Origin: Archangium gephyra
GTDB taxonomy: Bacteria; Myxococcota; Myxococcia; Myxococcales; Myxococcaceae
DNA: 64,000 nucleotides
NCBI GenBank assembly: GCA_003243425.1
Contig: QFQP01000003.1
Span: forward strand, 248,001-312,000
Direction of reading: 5' to 3'
Under the pieces are notes generated by a model. It was given only the letters and a program-made list of their open reading frames with translations, ran no database searches and was not told where the DNA came from. A program made the translations under genes and the position numbers. Below are positions 30,368 through 39,129 of the stretch, in pieces (within the stretch, counting starts at the first letter, position 1; each line of letters begins with the position of its first letter).

Positions 30368-30783
30368 GCCTCGAGCTTCTCGATGGCAGCCTTGAGCGCG
30401 TCGGGTATCGCCACCTTGGCGCCCGTCTGCGGGTTGAGCAGCACCACGATGGCCTCGCCTTCCGCCGCGACGCCGAGCGCCTTCGATTCAGCGCGGTAGG
30501 CCATGGTGAAGCTGGTGTTGCCGAACTTCGTGACCGTGGCGAACACCTTGACCACGTCGGGGTACTTCACGGGCCTTCTGAAATCGACGGTGGCGCGGCC
30601 GAGAATCGGCGCCCACGGCGAGCCGTCGGCCGAGGTCGTCGCGATGCCGGTGGCCTCGAAGTACGCGATGCGCGCCGACTCGAACCAGCGCAGGTAGTTG
30701 GCGTTGTTCACGTGACCGAAGGCGTCCATCTCGCCCCACTGCACGCGGTGTTCGATGAAGACGGGGAAGCTGCCGAGCGCCAT
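30364..30783 (-). CDS. acyl-CoA thioesterase, hot-dog fold
   Basis: The 139-aa protein has the 4-hydroxybenzoyl-CoA thioesterase/YbgC-like signature 'VQWGEMDAFGHVNNANYLRWFESARI' (catalytic Asp in MDAFGHVNN) and the strand 'FRRPVKYPDVVKVFATVTKFG'. Expected to release CoA from an acyl-CoA. It lies 3 bases downstream of the lipid-kinase gene and overlaps the next gene, placing it inside the lipid-related operon. Confidence 0.9.
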   Translation of the reverse strand: MALGSFPVFIEHRVQWGEMDAFGHVNNANYLRWFESARIAYFEATGIATTSADGSPWAPILGRATVDFRRPVKYPDVVKVFATVTKFGNTSFTMAYRAESKALGVAAEGEAIVVLLNPQTGAKVAIPDALKAAIEKLEA

Positions 30784-30786
30784 GAC

Positions 30787-31704
30787 TCAGACCTTCAGGC
30801 GGATCGCGCCGGGGAGAATGGTGAGCGTGCACGGCAGCGTTCCGGGTTGCTCACCGTCACAGTCGATGAGCACCTGCTCGTCGCTCTCGGCGTAGACCTT
30901 CTTCGCGCGCAGGCGCCGCGTGCCTTTCCAGTTCACGTGCGAGCCGGAATAGACGCCCTTGCTGCGAACGACGAAGTCGGTGAGGCCGTAGCCGCTCCAC
31001 ACGGTGACGTCGAAGATGCCGTCGCTCACGTCGGCGTCGGGCGCCACCTTCATGCCGCCGCCGAAGTACTTGCCGTTGGCGACCGCGAGCGTGGTGACGT
31101 CGAGCGTCTCTGGCGGGCCGTCGTCGAAAGACACGCGCACCTTCGCGTCTTTGTATTTCGAGAGCGCCTTGAGCGAACCGACCATGAACGAGATGGTGCC
31201 GCCGAAGGTCTTGCTGGTCTTGTTCACTTCCTGATCGACGAGGCCGGAGACGCCGAAGCTGGTGATGTTGGCGAAGTAGCGGCGCTGCGTGCTGCCGTCG
31301 TGGGCGCGGAACTCGAGTACGCCGACGTCGAAGGGCCGCGTGTCGGGCGTCTTCAAGCGCGCGATGGCCTGATCGGAGTCGAGGTCCCAGTCGAAGGTCT
31401 TGCGGAAGTCGCCGCCGGTGCCGCGCGGCAGAACGCCGAGCGCGGCGTTGGGGTTGATGACCTTGTCGTCTTCGAAGAAGCCGTTGGTCACTTCGTTGAT
31501 GGTGCCGTCACCGCCGACCGCCACGATGCACTCGTAGCCGCTCTTGAGCGCGGTGCGGGTGAGGTGCATGGCGTCCATCTCGCCGCGCGTGAACTCCACG
31601 CCGAAGTCAGACAGCGTGCGCGCGATGGTGGCCACGAGCTCGCCCCAGCGTTTGCCGGTCGCGCCACCGGCGCTCTTCGGGTTCACCACGAAGAAGGTCT
31701 TCAT
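30787..31704 (-). CDS. diacylglycerol/sphingosine kinase-family lipid kinase
   Basis: This 305-aa protein has the DAGK catalytic-domain motifs. The N-terminal 'FVVNPKSAGGATGKRW' binds phosphate, 'IVAVGGDGTINEVTNGF' is the GGDGT nucleotide motif, and 'LGVLPRGTGGDFRKTF' is the GTGxD motif. A C-terminal beta sandwich follows (FDVTVWSGYGL, 'LIDCDGEQPGTLP'). YegS/DgkB-like enzymes phosphorylate diacylglycerol or related lipids. The ATG overlaps the Fe-S protein stop (ATGA), so it is translationally coupled to the redox genes. Confidence 0.93.
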   Translation of the reverse strand: MKTFFVVNPKSAGGATGKRWGELVATIARTLSDFGVEFTRGEMDAMHLTRTALKSGYECIVAVGGDGTINEVTNGFFEDDKVINPNAALGVLPRGTGGDFRKTFDWDLDSDQAIARLKTPDTRPFDVGVLEFRAHDGSTQRRYFANITSFGVSGLVDQEVNKTSKTFGGTISFMVGSLKALSKYKDAKVRVSFDDGPPETLDVTTLAVANGKYFGGGMKVAPDADVSDGIFDVTVWSGYGLTDFVVRSKGVYSGSHVNWKGTRRLRAKKVYAESDEQVLIDCDGEQPGTLPCTLTILPGAIRLKV

Positions 31705-32783
31705 TTCGGGTTCTCCACCCAGCGTCGAAGGATCGACATGAGATCGAACGAGGTCTTTCCCGCGCGCTCGAACATGCGCTTGCTGGTCGGGCACGCGGTG
31801 ACGACGGCGCCACCGACTTCGTTGGCCTGACGCCGCGCCACCTCGACGGCGGTGTCTGGCATCGTGCGTGGAAGCAGGCCACCACCGCCGGAACAACCGC
31901 CTTCTGCGCGGCTCGACGGCGCTTCGTGAACGTCGCGCACCGCGCGCTTGAGCAGCGCACGTGGCGGCTCGTACTGGCCGAGCCCGCGGCCGAGGTGACA
32001 GGCGTCGTGGTAGCCGACCGACTCGTCGAGCGGCGGCTTCTCGGGCGCGTGATCGAGGTTCTCTTCGAGGATCTCCACCACGGTGCGCACGCGGGTCTTC
32101 AGCTCCACGCCGACGCGCGGGTAGACGACCTTGAGCGTGAACGCACAGCCGGCGTCGAGCACGGCGAGCTCGGGAACCTCGGCGAAGACCTCGGCGGTGG
32201 CACGCGCGTGCTCGCGGAAGGCGTCGACGGCGCCGGCGGCATAGAGCGGGTAGCCGCAGCAGCGGGAGGCGACGCGGGCCACGCCCATGGGCGCACCGAA
32301 CGCGGTCGACACGGCGACGGTGTCTTCGATGAGCTCGCGGCGCTTCACCAGCGAGCTGCAGCCGGGAAACAACGGGTAGCGAACCGGCGTGTCGCTGCGC
32401 CAGCCGTTGACGAGGCTCGAGAGCTCGCGGCCGAAGGGGTTCTGTGACTGCGAGAACGTGGCGAGCGTGGAGGCCGCGCCCTTCGGTTGGGTGCCGTTCT
32501 TGATGGTCGACTCGCGCGCTTCGAACAGCGCGTCGGCGACGGTGTTCTCGTGCTTGCAGAAGCTGGTGCAGCGGCCGCACCCGGTGCACGCGTGCACGGC
32601 CTTCGCGGCGCTCTCGTCGAGTGGCCGATGCCCGAGCTGCACGAGGTGCGCGGTGGTCATCTTTCCCCACGCGGAGTGCGTCTCGTTCTGCGTGGCCTCC
32701 GACACGGGGCACGAGAAACGGCACATCTTCGGGCACAGCGAGCAGTACGAGTACGCCTGCTGGTGACGGTCCATCGCGGTCAT
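31701..32783 (-). CDS. GlcF/HdrD-like iron-sulfur oxidoreductase subunit
   Basis: The 360-aa protein has two N-terminal [4Fe-4S] ferredoxin motifs ('CSLCPKMCRFSCPVS' and 'CTGCGRCTSFCKHE') and two CCG-domain halves ('RCCGYPLYAAG', 'YHDACHLGRGLG', 'GGCSGGGG', 'TACPTSKR'). This is the arrangement of glycolate-oxidase subunit F, GlpC and HdrD. Such subunits pass electrons from a flavoprotein to a quinone or other carrier. The start at 32783 overlaps the upstream stop (ATGA), which rules out the longer ORF start. It likely works with the two flavoproteins encoded upstream. Confidence 0.9.
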   Translation of the reverse strand: MTAMDRHQQAYSYCSLCPKMCRFSCPVSEATQNETHSAWGKMTTAHLVQLGHRPLDESAAKAVHACTGCGRCTSFCKHENTVADALFEARESTIKNGTQPKGAASTLATFSQSQNPFGRELSSLVNGWRSDTPVRYPLFPGCSSLVKRRELIEDTVAVSTAFGAPMGVARVASRCCGYPLYAAGAVDAFREHARATAEVFAEVPELAVLDAGCAFTLKVVYPRVGVELKTRVRTVVEILEENLDHAPEKPPLDESVGYHDACHLGRGLGQYEPPRALLKRAVRDVHEAPSSRAEGGCSGGGGLLPRTMPDTAVEVARRQANEVGGAVVTACPTSKRMFERAGKTSFDLMSILRRWVENPK

Positions 32784-33751
32784 CGAACAGCGCCTCCCAG
32801 GACACCGCGCGTGTCGAACGAGAGCAGCCGTGCACCGAGCGGATTCCACGGCGTCGGTTCATCGAGGCGCAGGCCTTCGACCTCACCGCGGGCGACGACC
32901 GACGCGAGCGACAGACGGAACAGCTGCAACCGGTTTCCCTTCTCGAGCGAGGCGCGCACCGCGTCCCACGTGGCTTCGATTTCGGTCGTCACCGGCGCGT
33001 GGTGTTCGAGCTCTTCTTCGCCGCGCCCACCGGCCGCGAGCACGCAACGCGTGAGCAGCTCGCGATCGCGCTCGACGCTGCCCACGCTCGCCGCCCAGCG
33101 GATCTCGGCGCGAACGCCGGGCTCGACGTGCACGCGCCACGGCCAGAAGCCCTCGGCGATGGCGTGCTTCATGGCGTCGACAAATGCGCTCGCATCGGGG
33201 AACGAGAAGCAGGCCACGCGCACGTCGCGCTCCGGGTAGGGCACGCAGCGAACGACGGCATGGGTGACGAGCGCGAGGCGACCGTGCGCGCCGAGCACCA
33301 GGGCGTTCAGATCGGGTCCCGCGGCGCTGCGCGGCGCCGGCGACGTCTCGAGCTTGCGGCCGTCGCTCATCAACGCGCGCAATGACGCGGTGAGCGGTTC
33401 GAGGCGGCCGCCGGGGATCGAGCGCACGCCCGCGTACGGACCTTCGAGGAACGCGGCGAGCGAGAGCGACATCGCGGCCGGGGTCAGCGGCCCCAGAGAG
33501 AGGCCGTGCGAGGTCAGCTTCGCGTCGAGGTCGCGGAGGACGACGCCAGCGCCGACGCCCACCGACATCGAGCCCTGGTGCACTTCGCCGATGGCGTTCA
33601 ACTTCGCGCGCGAGAGTTGAAGGTCGACGTTCAACTTCGCGCCGCGATCGGCCAGCACGTGAAGCACTTCCTGCAGCTCGCGCTCGTCGTGCGGCTCGGC
33701 GAAGCGGCCGTCAGCGGTGTTGCGCGCCCACGAACCAATCGACGGACTCAC
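32780..33751 (-). CDS. GlcE-like FAD-binding oxidase subunit
   Basis: At 323 aa it matches the short FAD-linked oxidase subunit of glycolate-type complexes. It has the FAD-binding PCMH half ('GRFAEPHDERELQEVLHVLADRG', 'LQLSRAKLNAIGEV', 'MSVGVGAGVVLRDLDAKL', 'DLNALVLGAHGRLALVT') but a reduced C-terminal cap. The GTG start overlaps the stop of the preceding flavoprotein (GTGA); the longer ORF N terminus is a shadow of that gene and is Arg-rich. FAD attachment residues cannot be judged by eye. Confidence 0.82.
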   Translation of the reverse strand: MSPSIGSWARNTADGRFAEPHDERELQEVLHVLADRGAKLNVDLQLSRAKLNAIGEVHQGSMSVGVGAGVVLRDLDAKLTSHGLSLGPLTPAAMSLSLAAFLEGPYAGVRSIPGGRLEPLTASLRALMSDGRKLETSPAPRSAAGPDLNALVLGAHGRLALVTHAVVRCVPYPERDVRVACFSFPDASAFVDAMKHAIAEGFWPWRVHVEPGVRAEIRWAASVGSVERDRELLTRCVLAAGGRGEEELEHHAPVTTEIEATWDAVRASLEKGNRLQLFRLSLASVVARGEVEGLRLDEPTPWNPLGARLLSFDTRGVLGGAVR

Positions 33752-35331
33752 AGGCCCAGCTTTCCGGGGTTCATCACCCCATCGGGATCGAAGAGGTGTT
33801 TGAGCGAACGGAGCGCATGGCGGCTCTCGCCGAGCGCGTCCTGCAGCGCGCGCGCCTTGAGCAGACCGACGCCGTGGTGGTGACTGACGTTGCCACCGGC
33901 GCTCACGGCCGCGCTCAAGGCCGAGCGCCAGAGCTGGTGGTAGCGCGCTTCCATCTCGGCCTCGTCGTCGGCGGAACCGACGAACGAGAAGTACAGCGAG
34001 CACCCGTCGGCGTACGCGTGGCTGAAGTGGCACAGCACGAAAGCGAACTTCGAAGCGGCTTCGTGAACGCGCTCGTAGACGGTGCGCACCGCTTCCCAGG
34101 GCGCGGCGATCTCCATGGTGTCCACGAACGTGCCGGACTCCATCAACCGCGACATGCGGAAGCCGACGTCGTAGCGCCTGGCGAGCCACGCCCTGCCCGG
34201 TTCGGGACCGAGGTCTTCGGCGCCGAACTGCCGGCAGATGGCCGTCGCCGCGCGGCCTTCGGCTTCGGCGCGAGTGGCGTCGCCCTCGAACATCAAGATG
34301 AGCCGGCTGCGCGAGAAGCCGCGCTGCAGCTGATTCATGAGCGCCGGCCGGCCGAGCGTCTGCCGCGTCACCACGCGCATGAGCGAAGGCAGCAACTTCG
34401 TCTGCAACGTGCTGCGCAGCGAAGGCGGCGTGACGTGCTTCTTGTCGGTGGTGCCTTTGCCGACGAACGCGGTGTCGAACGGATCGTAGAGGCGAACCAC
34501 GGCGGGCCGCAGACCGTCACGGAAGATGAGGCGGATCGCTTCGAGTCCCTGCTCGAGCGAGGCGAACTCGAAGGCGTGGAAGGCGCGGCCTGCGGGCAAC
34601 GGGAAGACGCGCAGCTTCGCCGCGGTGAAGGTACACAGCGTGCCTTCTGAGCCGAGCAGCAACGGCGCGAGATCGGGACCGCTGAAGGGACGCTCTGGCG
34701 TCGTCAGACGTTCGCCGGTGCCGAGCACCAACCGCGCCGACAACACCATGTCTTCGATCTTTCCGTACTTGCTCGAGAACTGACCGGCGCTTCGCGCCGC
34801 GAGCCAGCCGCCCACCGTCGACGTGGTGATCGACGACGGGAAGTGGCCGAGCGTCCACCCGCGGGCGTTGAGCCGACGCTCGAGCGCTTCGCCCAGGACA
34901 CCCGCGCCGACCTCGACGGAACGATTCGCCGTGTCGACTTCGCCGATGAAGTCGAAGCGCTTGAGATCGAGCGTCACGCCGCCGTGCAGCGCCCACGTTC
35001 CGCCGCACACGCCCGAGCCCGCGCCGAAGGGAATGACCGCGAACTTCTTGCGACGCGCGAGCGAGATGACGTTGGCGACGTCGTCGTCGTTCGAAGGCCA
35101 CACCACCGCGTCGGGCGGCGGCGGTGAACGGCCCTGGCGAACCCACAACAGCGCCAGCGGCCACATGTCGCGCGCGTAGCTGAGGCGATCGAGATCGTCG
35201 AACGAGCCACGGCCCCCGGCGGCCGCGAAGAGCTCGGACTTCAACTCACGAATACGGGCGTGCGGCGGTGGCAGCGCGCCCGTCGGAAAGCTCGGCAACT
35301 GACTGAGCGGGTTCTCGGCGGCGCTGCGCAT
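33748..35331 (-). CDS. alkylglycerone-phosphate synthase-like FAD oxidase
   Basis: This 527-aa VAO/PCMH flavoprotein has the FAD phosphate loop 'VIPFGAGSGVCGGT' (about residue 103), 'GWTLGHFPSSITTSTVGGWLAARSAG' and 'LLLGSEGTLCTFT'. Near the end it has 'GGNVSHHHGVGLLKA' (about 483), the His-rich active-site motif that marks alkyl-DHAP synthases (AgpS) rather than glycolate or D-lactate dehydrogenases. AgpS exchanges the acyl chain of acyl-DHAP for a fatty alcohol to form the ether bond. Ether lipids are known in Myxococcus. A GlcD-type function remains possible given the GlcE/GlcF-like neighbours. First gene of the operon. Confidence 0.82.
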   Translation of the reverse strand: MRSAAENPLSQLPSFPTGALPPPHARIRELKSELFAAAGGRGSFDDLDRLSYARDMWPLALLWVRQGRSPPPPDAVVWPSNDDDVANVISLARRKKFAVIPFGAGSGVCGGTWALHGGVTLDLKRFDFIGEVDTANRSVEVGAGVLGEALERRLNARGWTLGHFPSSITTSTVGGWLAARSAGQFSSKYGKIEDMVLSARLVLGTGERLTTPERPFSGPDLAPLLLGSEGTLCTFTAAKLRVFPLPAGRAFHAFEFASLEQGLEAIRLIFRDGLRPAVVRLYDPFDTAFVGKGTTDKKHVTPPSLRSTLQTKLLPSLMRVVTRQTLGRPALMNQLQRGFSRSRLILMFEGDATRAEAEGRAATAICRQFGAEDLGPEPGRAWLARRYDVGFRMSRLMESGTFVDTMEIAAPWEAVRTVYERVHEAASKFAFVLCHFSHAYADGCSLYFSFVGSADDEAEMEARYHQLWRSALSAAVSAGGNVSHHHGVGLLKARALQDALGESRHALRSLKHLFDPDGVMNPGKLGL

Positions 35332-35445
35332 CGGCGGCGACGTTGTAGCACCCGCGTTACGCCCTCTTTTGAGAATCGAACGACGTGGTGAGGCGATGCA
35401 CGTCGCTTCATCCTCGACGGGTATCGCTGCTAGAGCCGTCACTCA

Positions 35446-36528
35446 ATGAATCGCCGTCTCCGCCGAAGCGCGCTGGGGCTCGTCGCCTTGCTGGGCGTGC
35501 TGGCTTTCATCATCAGCGCGGTCGGCTGCACGATGTCGGCGCAGCGCTGGGCCGGCCCGAAGAGCGAGCACTTCGACGGCGAGCAGTTCGCCTCGCCCAG
35601 CGCCCCGCCGCGCGTCGGCGGGTTCGGGCTCTCTGGCCTCGGGCCGCTGCTCAAGTGGCAGGCCACGCGCAAACCGGGACCGTGGAAGGCGTATCGCGAC
35701 GAGCCGTACGGCCTGCCGCCTCCGTACGAGGTCGACGGCGGGAAGATGCGCGTGACCTTCATCAACCACGCGACCACGTTGATTCAGATGGACGGTGTGA
35801 ACGTGCTCACCGACCCGGTGTACTCGGAGCGCGTGAGCCCGTTCGATTTCGCGGGCCCCTCGCGCGTGCGGCCGCCGGGCATCAAGTTCGAGTCGCTGCC
35901 GCGCATCGACGTCGTGGTCATCTCTCACAACCACTACGACCACATGGATCTGGCGACGCTTCACCGCGTGCAGAAGACCTGGCCCGCGGTGCAGATCTTC
36001 GCGGGGCTCGGCAACAAGGCGTACCTCGAGAGCAAGGGCCTCACCAACGTCGTCGACCTCGACTGGTGGGACAGCCGCGACGTGAAGAGCGTGGTGGTGC
36101 GCAGCGTGCCCAATCAGCACTTCTCGAACCGCGGCTTGTTCGACGCTGACGGCACGCTGTGGAGCGCGTGGGTGATTGAAGGGCCCGCGGGCCGCGCGTA
36201 CTTCGGCGGCGACACGGGGTACGGCCCGCACTTCAAGAACATCTACGAGAAGCTCGGGCCCATGCGGCTCGCGGTGGTGCCCATCGGCGCGTTCAAGCCC
36301 GAGTGGTTCATGGGCCCCATTCACATGTCGCCCGTGCAGGCCGTCGACGCTGCCCTCGAGCTGCACGCCGCGATGGCAGTGCCGATGCACTACGGAACCT
36401 TCCCGCTTGCAGACGACGGTGAAGACGAACCGGTGGAAGCACTCGAAGCTGCGTTGAAGGAGAAGCCGGCGCCGTTCGCGGTGCTGGGCTTCGGCGAAGG
36501 TCGCGACGTTCCCGAGGTGACGCCATGA
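35446..36528 (+). CDS. NAPE-PLD-like metallo-beta-lactamase-fold lipoprotein
   Basis: A signal ending 'IISAVGC' suggests a lipoprotein. The MBL-fold domain has 'VTFINHATTLIQMDGVNVLTDPVYS', the metal motif 'SHNHYDHMD' (HxHxDH, about residue 163), 'GGDTGYG' and 'PMHYGTF'. The layout matches N-acyl-phosphatidylethanolamine phospholipase D and UlaG relatives (360 aa), so a phosphodiesterase acting on phospholipids is plausible. It is divergent from the AgpS-like operon across 114 bases, placing two lipid-related units back to back. Confidence 0.85.
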   Translation: MNRRLRRSALGLVALLGVLAFIISAVGCTMSAQRWAGPKSEHFDGEQFASPSAPPRVGGFGLSGLGPLLKWQATRKPGPWKAYRDEPYGLPPPYEVDGGKMRVTFINHATTLIQMDGVNVLTDPVYSERVSPFDFAGPSRVRPPGIKFESLPRIDVVVISHNHYDHMDLATLHRVQKTWPAVQIFAGLGNKAYLESKGLTNVVDLDWWDSRDVKSVVVRSVPNQHFSNRGLFDADGTLWSAWVIEGPAGRAYFGGDTGYGPHFKNIYEKLGPMRLAVVPIGAFKPEWFMGPIHMSPVQAVDAALELHAAMAVPMHYGTFPLADDGEDEPVEALEAALKEKPAPFAVLGFGEGRDVPEVTP

Positions 36529-38534
36529 AGCGTGCATTCGCAGCGTTGAGTCTGGTCGTGACCACGGGGTGCGCCGACAAGATCGCCGACGCGATGGGCG
36601 TCACTGTGCGTGTGGAGTCGGCGGCGAAGTCGACGCACGTGGTGTTGACCGCGCGCGGCGGCGAGACCGAGCTGAAGACCGGGTGCATGGAGGTGCCGTC
36701 GGACCGGTTCCTCGACATCGCGATTCTGCGGCGCGACTTGCCTCGTGAGCTCGAGCTCAGCGCGCAGGGCTTCACCGACGACGCCTGCACGACGGCCACG
36801 TCGCCGGCCGAGACCGCCGGGCCGCTCACGCGTGCCTTCGAGGAGGGGAAGATCGTCACCGCGTTCATGGTGCTCCAGCGTGCCGACGCGACCCGCGAGA
36901 CGAACTGCGGCGATGCGATGGACGACGATGGAGACGGTGAGATCGACTGCGCTGACGCCGACTGCGACGGCCGCGCGTGCGTCTCCGAGAATCGCTGCGT
37001 GGAGGGCCAGACCTGTCTGGAAGGCGCATGCCAGGGCGGCACGCAGGTGACGTGTGACGCTCCGCCGCAGTGCTTCGTGCAGACCGCGGGCGTGTGCGTC
37101 GTCGAGCGTGGCTGCCAGTACCTGCCCGACCTCGGCATGGGCTGCGACGACGAAGACCCCTGCACCACGAATGATCGCTGCGCGAGCACCGGTTCGTGCA
37201 GTGGCACTCCGCGTGTGTGTGACTCACCGCCGGTCGGCGTGCAGTGCGTGAAGTCGATCGGTCAATGCACGACCGACGGTGGCTGCACGTACACCATCGA
37301 CGTCGATGCAGGCTGTGACGATGGCGACGACTGCACGCGTGACGACGTGTGTGACGTGAGCGGCGCGTGCCGTGGCCACGCGAGCACCTGCGCACCCCGG
37401 GAATGTCAGGTGAACACCGGGTGCATGGCCGACGGCGGTTGCACCTTCGGTCCCGTCGACGCGGGCACGAGCTGCTCGAACGGCGGCAGCTGCAACGCGA
37501 CCGGCGGGTGCCTGCCGCCCTTCCTCTTCGTGCCCAGCAACGTGAGCCTGGGTGACGTGCCCACGCCGTCGAGCGACAAGGTGACCTACGACTGCGGCGT
37601 CACCGAGATCGACACTGGCGCGAGTGGGGCCCCGACCGTCGTGAACGCGTGCCCGGGGCATGCTCCGCTGGCGCACGCGTCGATTGTTCAGGGCGGCGTG
37701 CCGACGCTGGTGCTGGCCTTCGCAGACCTCGAAGTGACGGGCGCGAACACGCTCAGGCTCGTCGGCGAGCGCCCGGTGATCATCGTGTCGATGAAGAACA
37801 TCGACGTGTTCGGCACCATCGACGTGCGCGCGGGCGCGCAGGCGTGCACGGCGAATGGCGCGGGTCGGAACGGCGGAGGCGGCGCGGCCGGTTGGCAGTC
37901 GGGTGGTGGCGGTGGCGGCTTTGGCACCGTCGGCGGTCGCGGCGGCGACGTCGTCAACGCGCCCGATGGGCTGGGCGGTGCGGTGAACGGGGCCGGCGAA
38001 TTCCGCGGAGGCTGCCCGGGAGGGCGCGGCGGCAACAACCCGAACGCGGCGGCGCCCGGCGGCGGCGCGCTCCAGCTCGTCGCCCGCGAGACGATCAACC
38101 TCAGCGGCATCATCAACGCGCCGGGGGGAGGCGGGGCGGGCGGCGTTGCATTTCAGGCGGGCAACGGCGGCGGCAGTGGCGGAGCGCTGCTCCTCGAAGC
38201 TGAGCGCTTCATCGCCACCAATGGCGTACTCGCGTGCAACGGCGGCGGCGGAGGCCAGCAGACGACCGGTCGCGACGGCGAGAGCGGTCGCGCGTCCACC
38301 GTTCCGGCAGCGGGCGGCAACGACAACCTGAGCGGCGGCCGCGGCGGCAACGGAGCCACAGGAACGACCGCGGCCACGAATGGTGGTGACGCGAACGCAG
38401 CGTCGTTTGCCGGCGGTGGTGGCGGCGGCGTGGGCCGCATTCACATCAACGTCAGCGCGCTGTGTGACATCGGCCCTCCAGTGGTCATCAGCCCGGCAGC
38501 GACCAGCAATCGAGCTGACGCCGGTTGCCCGTAG
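36525..38534 (+). CDS. large Cys-rich/Gly-rich lipoprotein, 669 aa
   Basis: A short signal ends in a 'VVTTGC' lipobox. After about 110 residues comes 'CGDAMDDDGDGEIDCADADCDG', an EF-hand-like Asp-rich motif common in myxobacterial surface proteins. Slime-mould-type Cys repeats follow ('CDDEDPCTTNDRC', 'CDDGDDCTRDDVC'; about 120-330). The C-terminal 340 residues contain long Gly runs (GGGGAAGW, GGGGGGFGTVGGRGG) between short beta strands, as in right-handed repeat or fibre-like proteins. ATGA overlap couples it to the NAPE-PLD-like gene. Likely an outer-surface structural protein. Confidence 0.78.
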   Translation: MKRAFAALSLVVTTGCADKIADAMGVTVRVESAAKSTHVVLTARGGETELKTGCMEVPSDRFLDIAILRRDLPRELELSAQGFTDDACTTATSPAETAGPLTRAFEEGKIVTAFMVLQRADATRETNCGDAMDDDGDGEIDCADADCDGRACVSENRCVEGQTCLEGACQGGTQVTCDAPPQCFVQTAGVCVVERGCQYLPDLGMGCDDEDPCTTNDRCASTGSCSGTPRVCDSPPVGVQCVKSIGQCTTDGGCTYTIDVDAGCDDGDDCTRDDVCDVSGACRGHASTCAPRECQVNTGCMADGGCTFGPVDAGTSCSNGGSCNATGGCLPPFLFVPSNVSLGDVPTPSSDKVTYDCGVTEIDTGASGAPTVVNACPGHAPLAHASIVQGGVPTLVLAFADLEVTGANTLRLVGERPVIIVSMKNIDVFGTIDVRAGAQACTANGAGRNGGGGAAGWQSGGGGGGFGTVGGRGGDVVNAPDGLGGAVNGAGEFRGGCPGGRGGNNPNAAAPGGGALQLVARETINLSGIINAPGGGGAGGVAFQAGNGGGSGGALLLEAERFIATNGVLACNGGGGGQQTTGRDGESGRASTVPAAGGNDNLSGGRGGNGATGTTAATNGGDANAASFAGGGGGGVGRIHINVSALCDIGPPVVISPAATSNRADAGCP

Positions 38535-38571
38535 ATGTCCCAGGTCCGTCAGCAGCCGTGTCGAATGCAGC

Positions 38572-39129
38572 GTGAATGCTCGAAGCGTGGTTTTGGCGGT
38601 GTCGTTGCTGGCGGTGCCGTCGTTCGCTGAGGCCGGCCTGGCAGGGACCTTCTGCAGCGACGCGTCGTGCCCCTGTGGAACGGCGACGTGCACGTGCGGG
38701 GAGGTCTGCAATGCGTACACGTTCCAGTGCGCGCCGGGCCCGACGGCCTACTGCACGAAGGACGCGATGTGCGCCGGCGCGTGCGGCTCGTTCGTCTGCG
38801 AGAACAACGTGTGCGTCGTCGGCACGCGCGGCGACGCAGGCATCGACGCTGGCGAAGGTCGGCTCCCCGACGGCGGACTGGTGGATGGCGGTCACGTGCC
38901 GGGCTGGATTCATGACGGCGACGCCGGAAAAGAACCGCGTGGAAACGACGCCGGAAGTCCGGCCGGGAGTGACGCAGGGAGCAGGGGCGATCCCGAGACA
39001 ATCGACGGTGGCCAGTCGGACGCCCCGGCCTCGAGCGGCTGTTCGACGGCACCTGCGCTGATGGCTGCCATCGCGGTGTTCGCGGTGGTTCGCCGGCGCG
39101 CGACGGTGTCTCGCGGAGGTGAACCGTGA
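38572..39129 (+). CDS. MYXO-CTERM-type exported Cys-rich protein, copy 1
   Basis: The 185-aa protein begins at a GTG that opens a signal peptide (NARSVVLAVSLLAVPSFAEA). A 12-Cys module (FCSDASCPCGTATCTCGEVC ... CGSFVCENNVCVVG; about 27-82) leads to an Asp/Gly-rich spacer. The C-terminal sorting signal 'SGCSTAPALMAAIAVFAVVRRR' has the invariant Cys, hydrophobic helix and Arg cluster that define MYXO-CTERM. Such tails are cleaved and lipid-modified for surface display. It overlaps the next gene, its paralogue. Confidence 0.8.
   Translation: MNARSVVLAVSLLAVPSFAEAGLAGTFCSDASCPCGTATCTCGEVCNAYTFQCAPGPTAYCTKDAMCAGACGSFVCENNVCVVGTRGDAGIDAGEGRLPDGGLVDGGHVPGWIHDGDAGKEPRGNDAGSPAGSDAGSRGDPETIDGGQSDAPASSGCSTAPALMAAIAVFAVVRRRATVSRGGEP

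Noticed and set aside
30787..32886. Single 699-aa protein ending in the lipid kinase
   Set aside because: The upstream part is Arg-rich noise opposite the Fe-S protein gene. The true start is the ATG at 31704 overlapping that gene's stop.
33748..35331. Plain glycolate oxidase GlcD assignment
   Set aside because: The HHHGVG motif near the C terminus points to the alkyl-DHAP synthase group. GlcD remains noted as an alternative because of the GlcE/GlcF-like neighbours.
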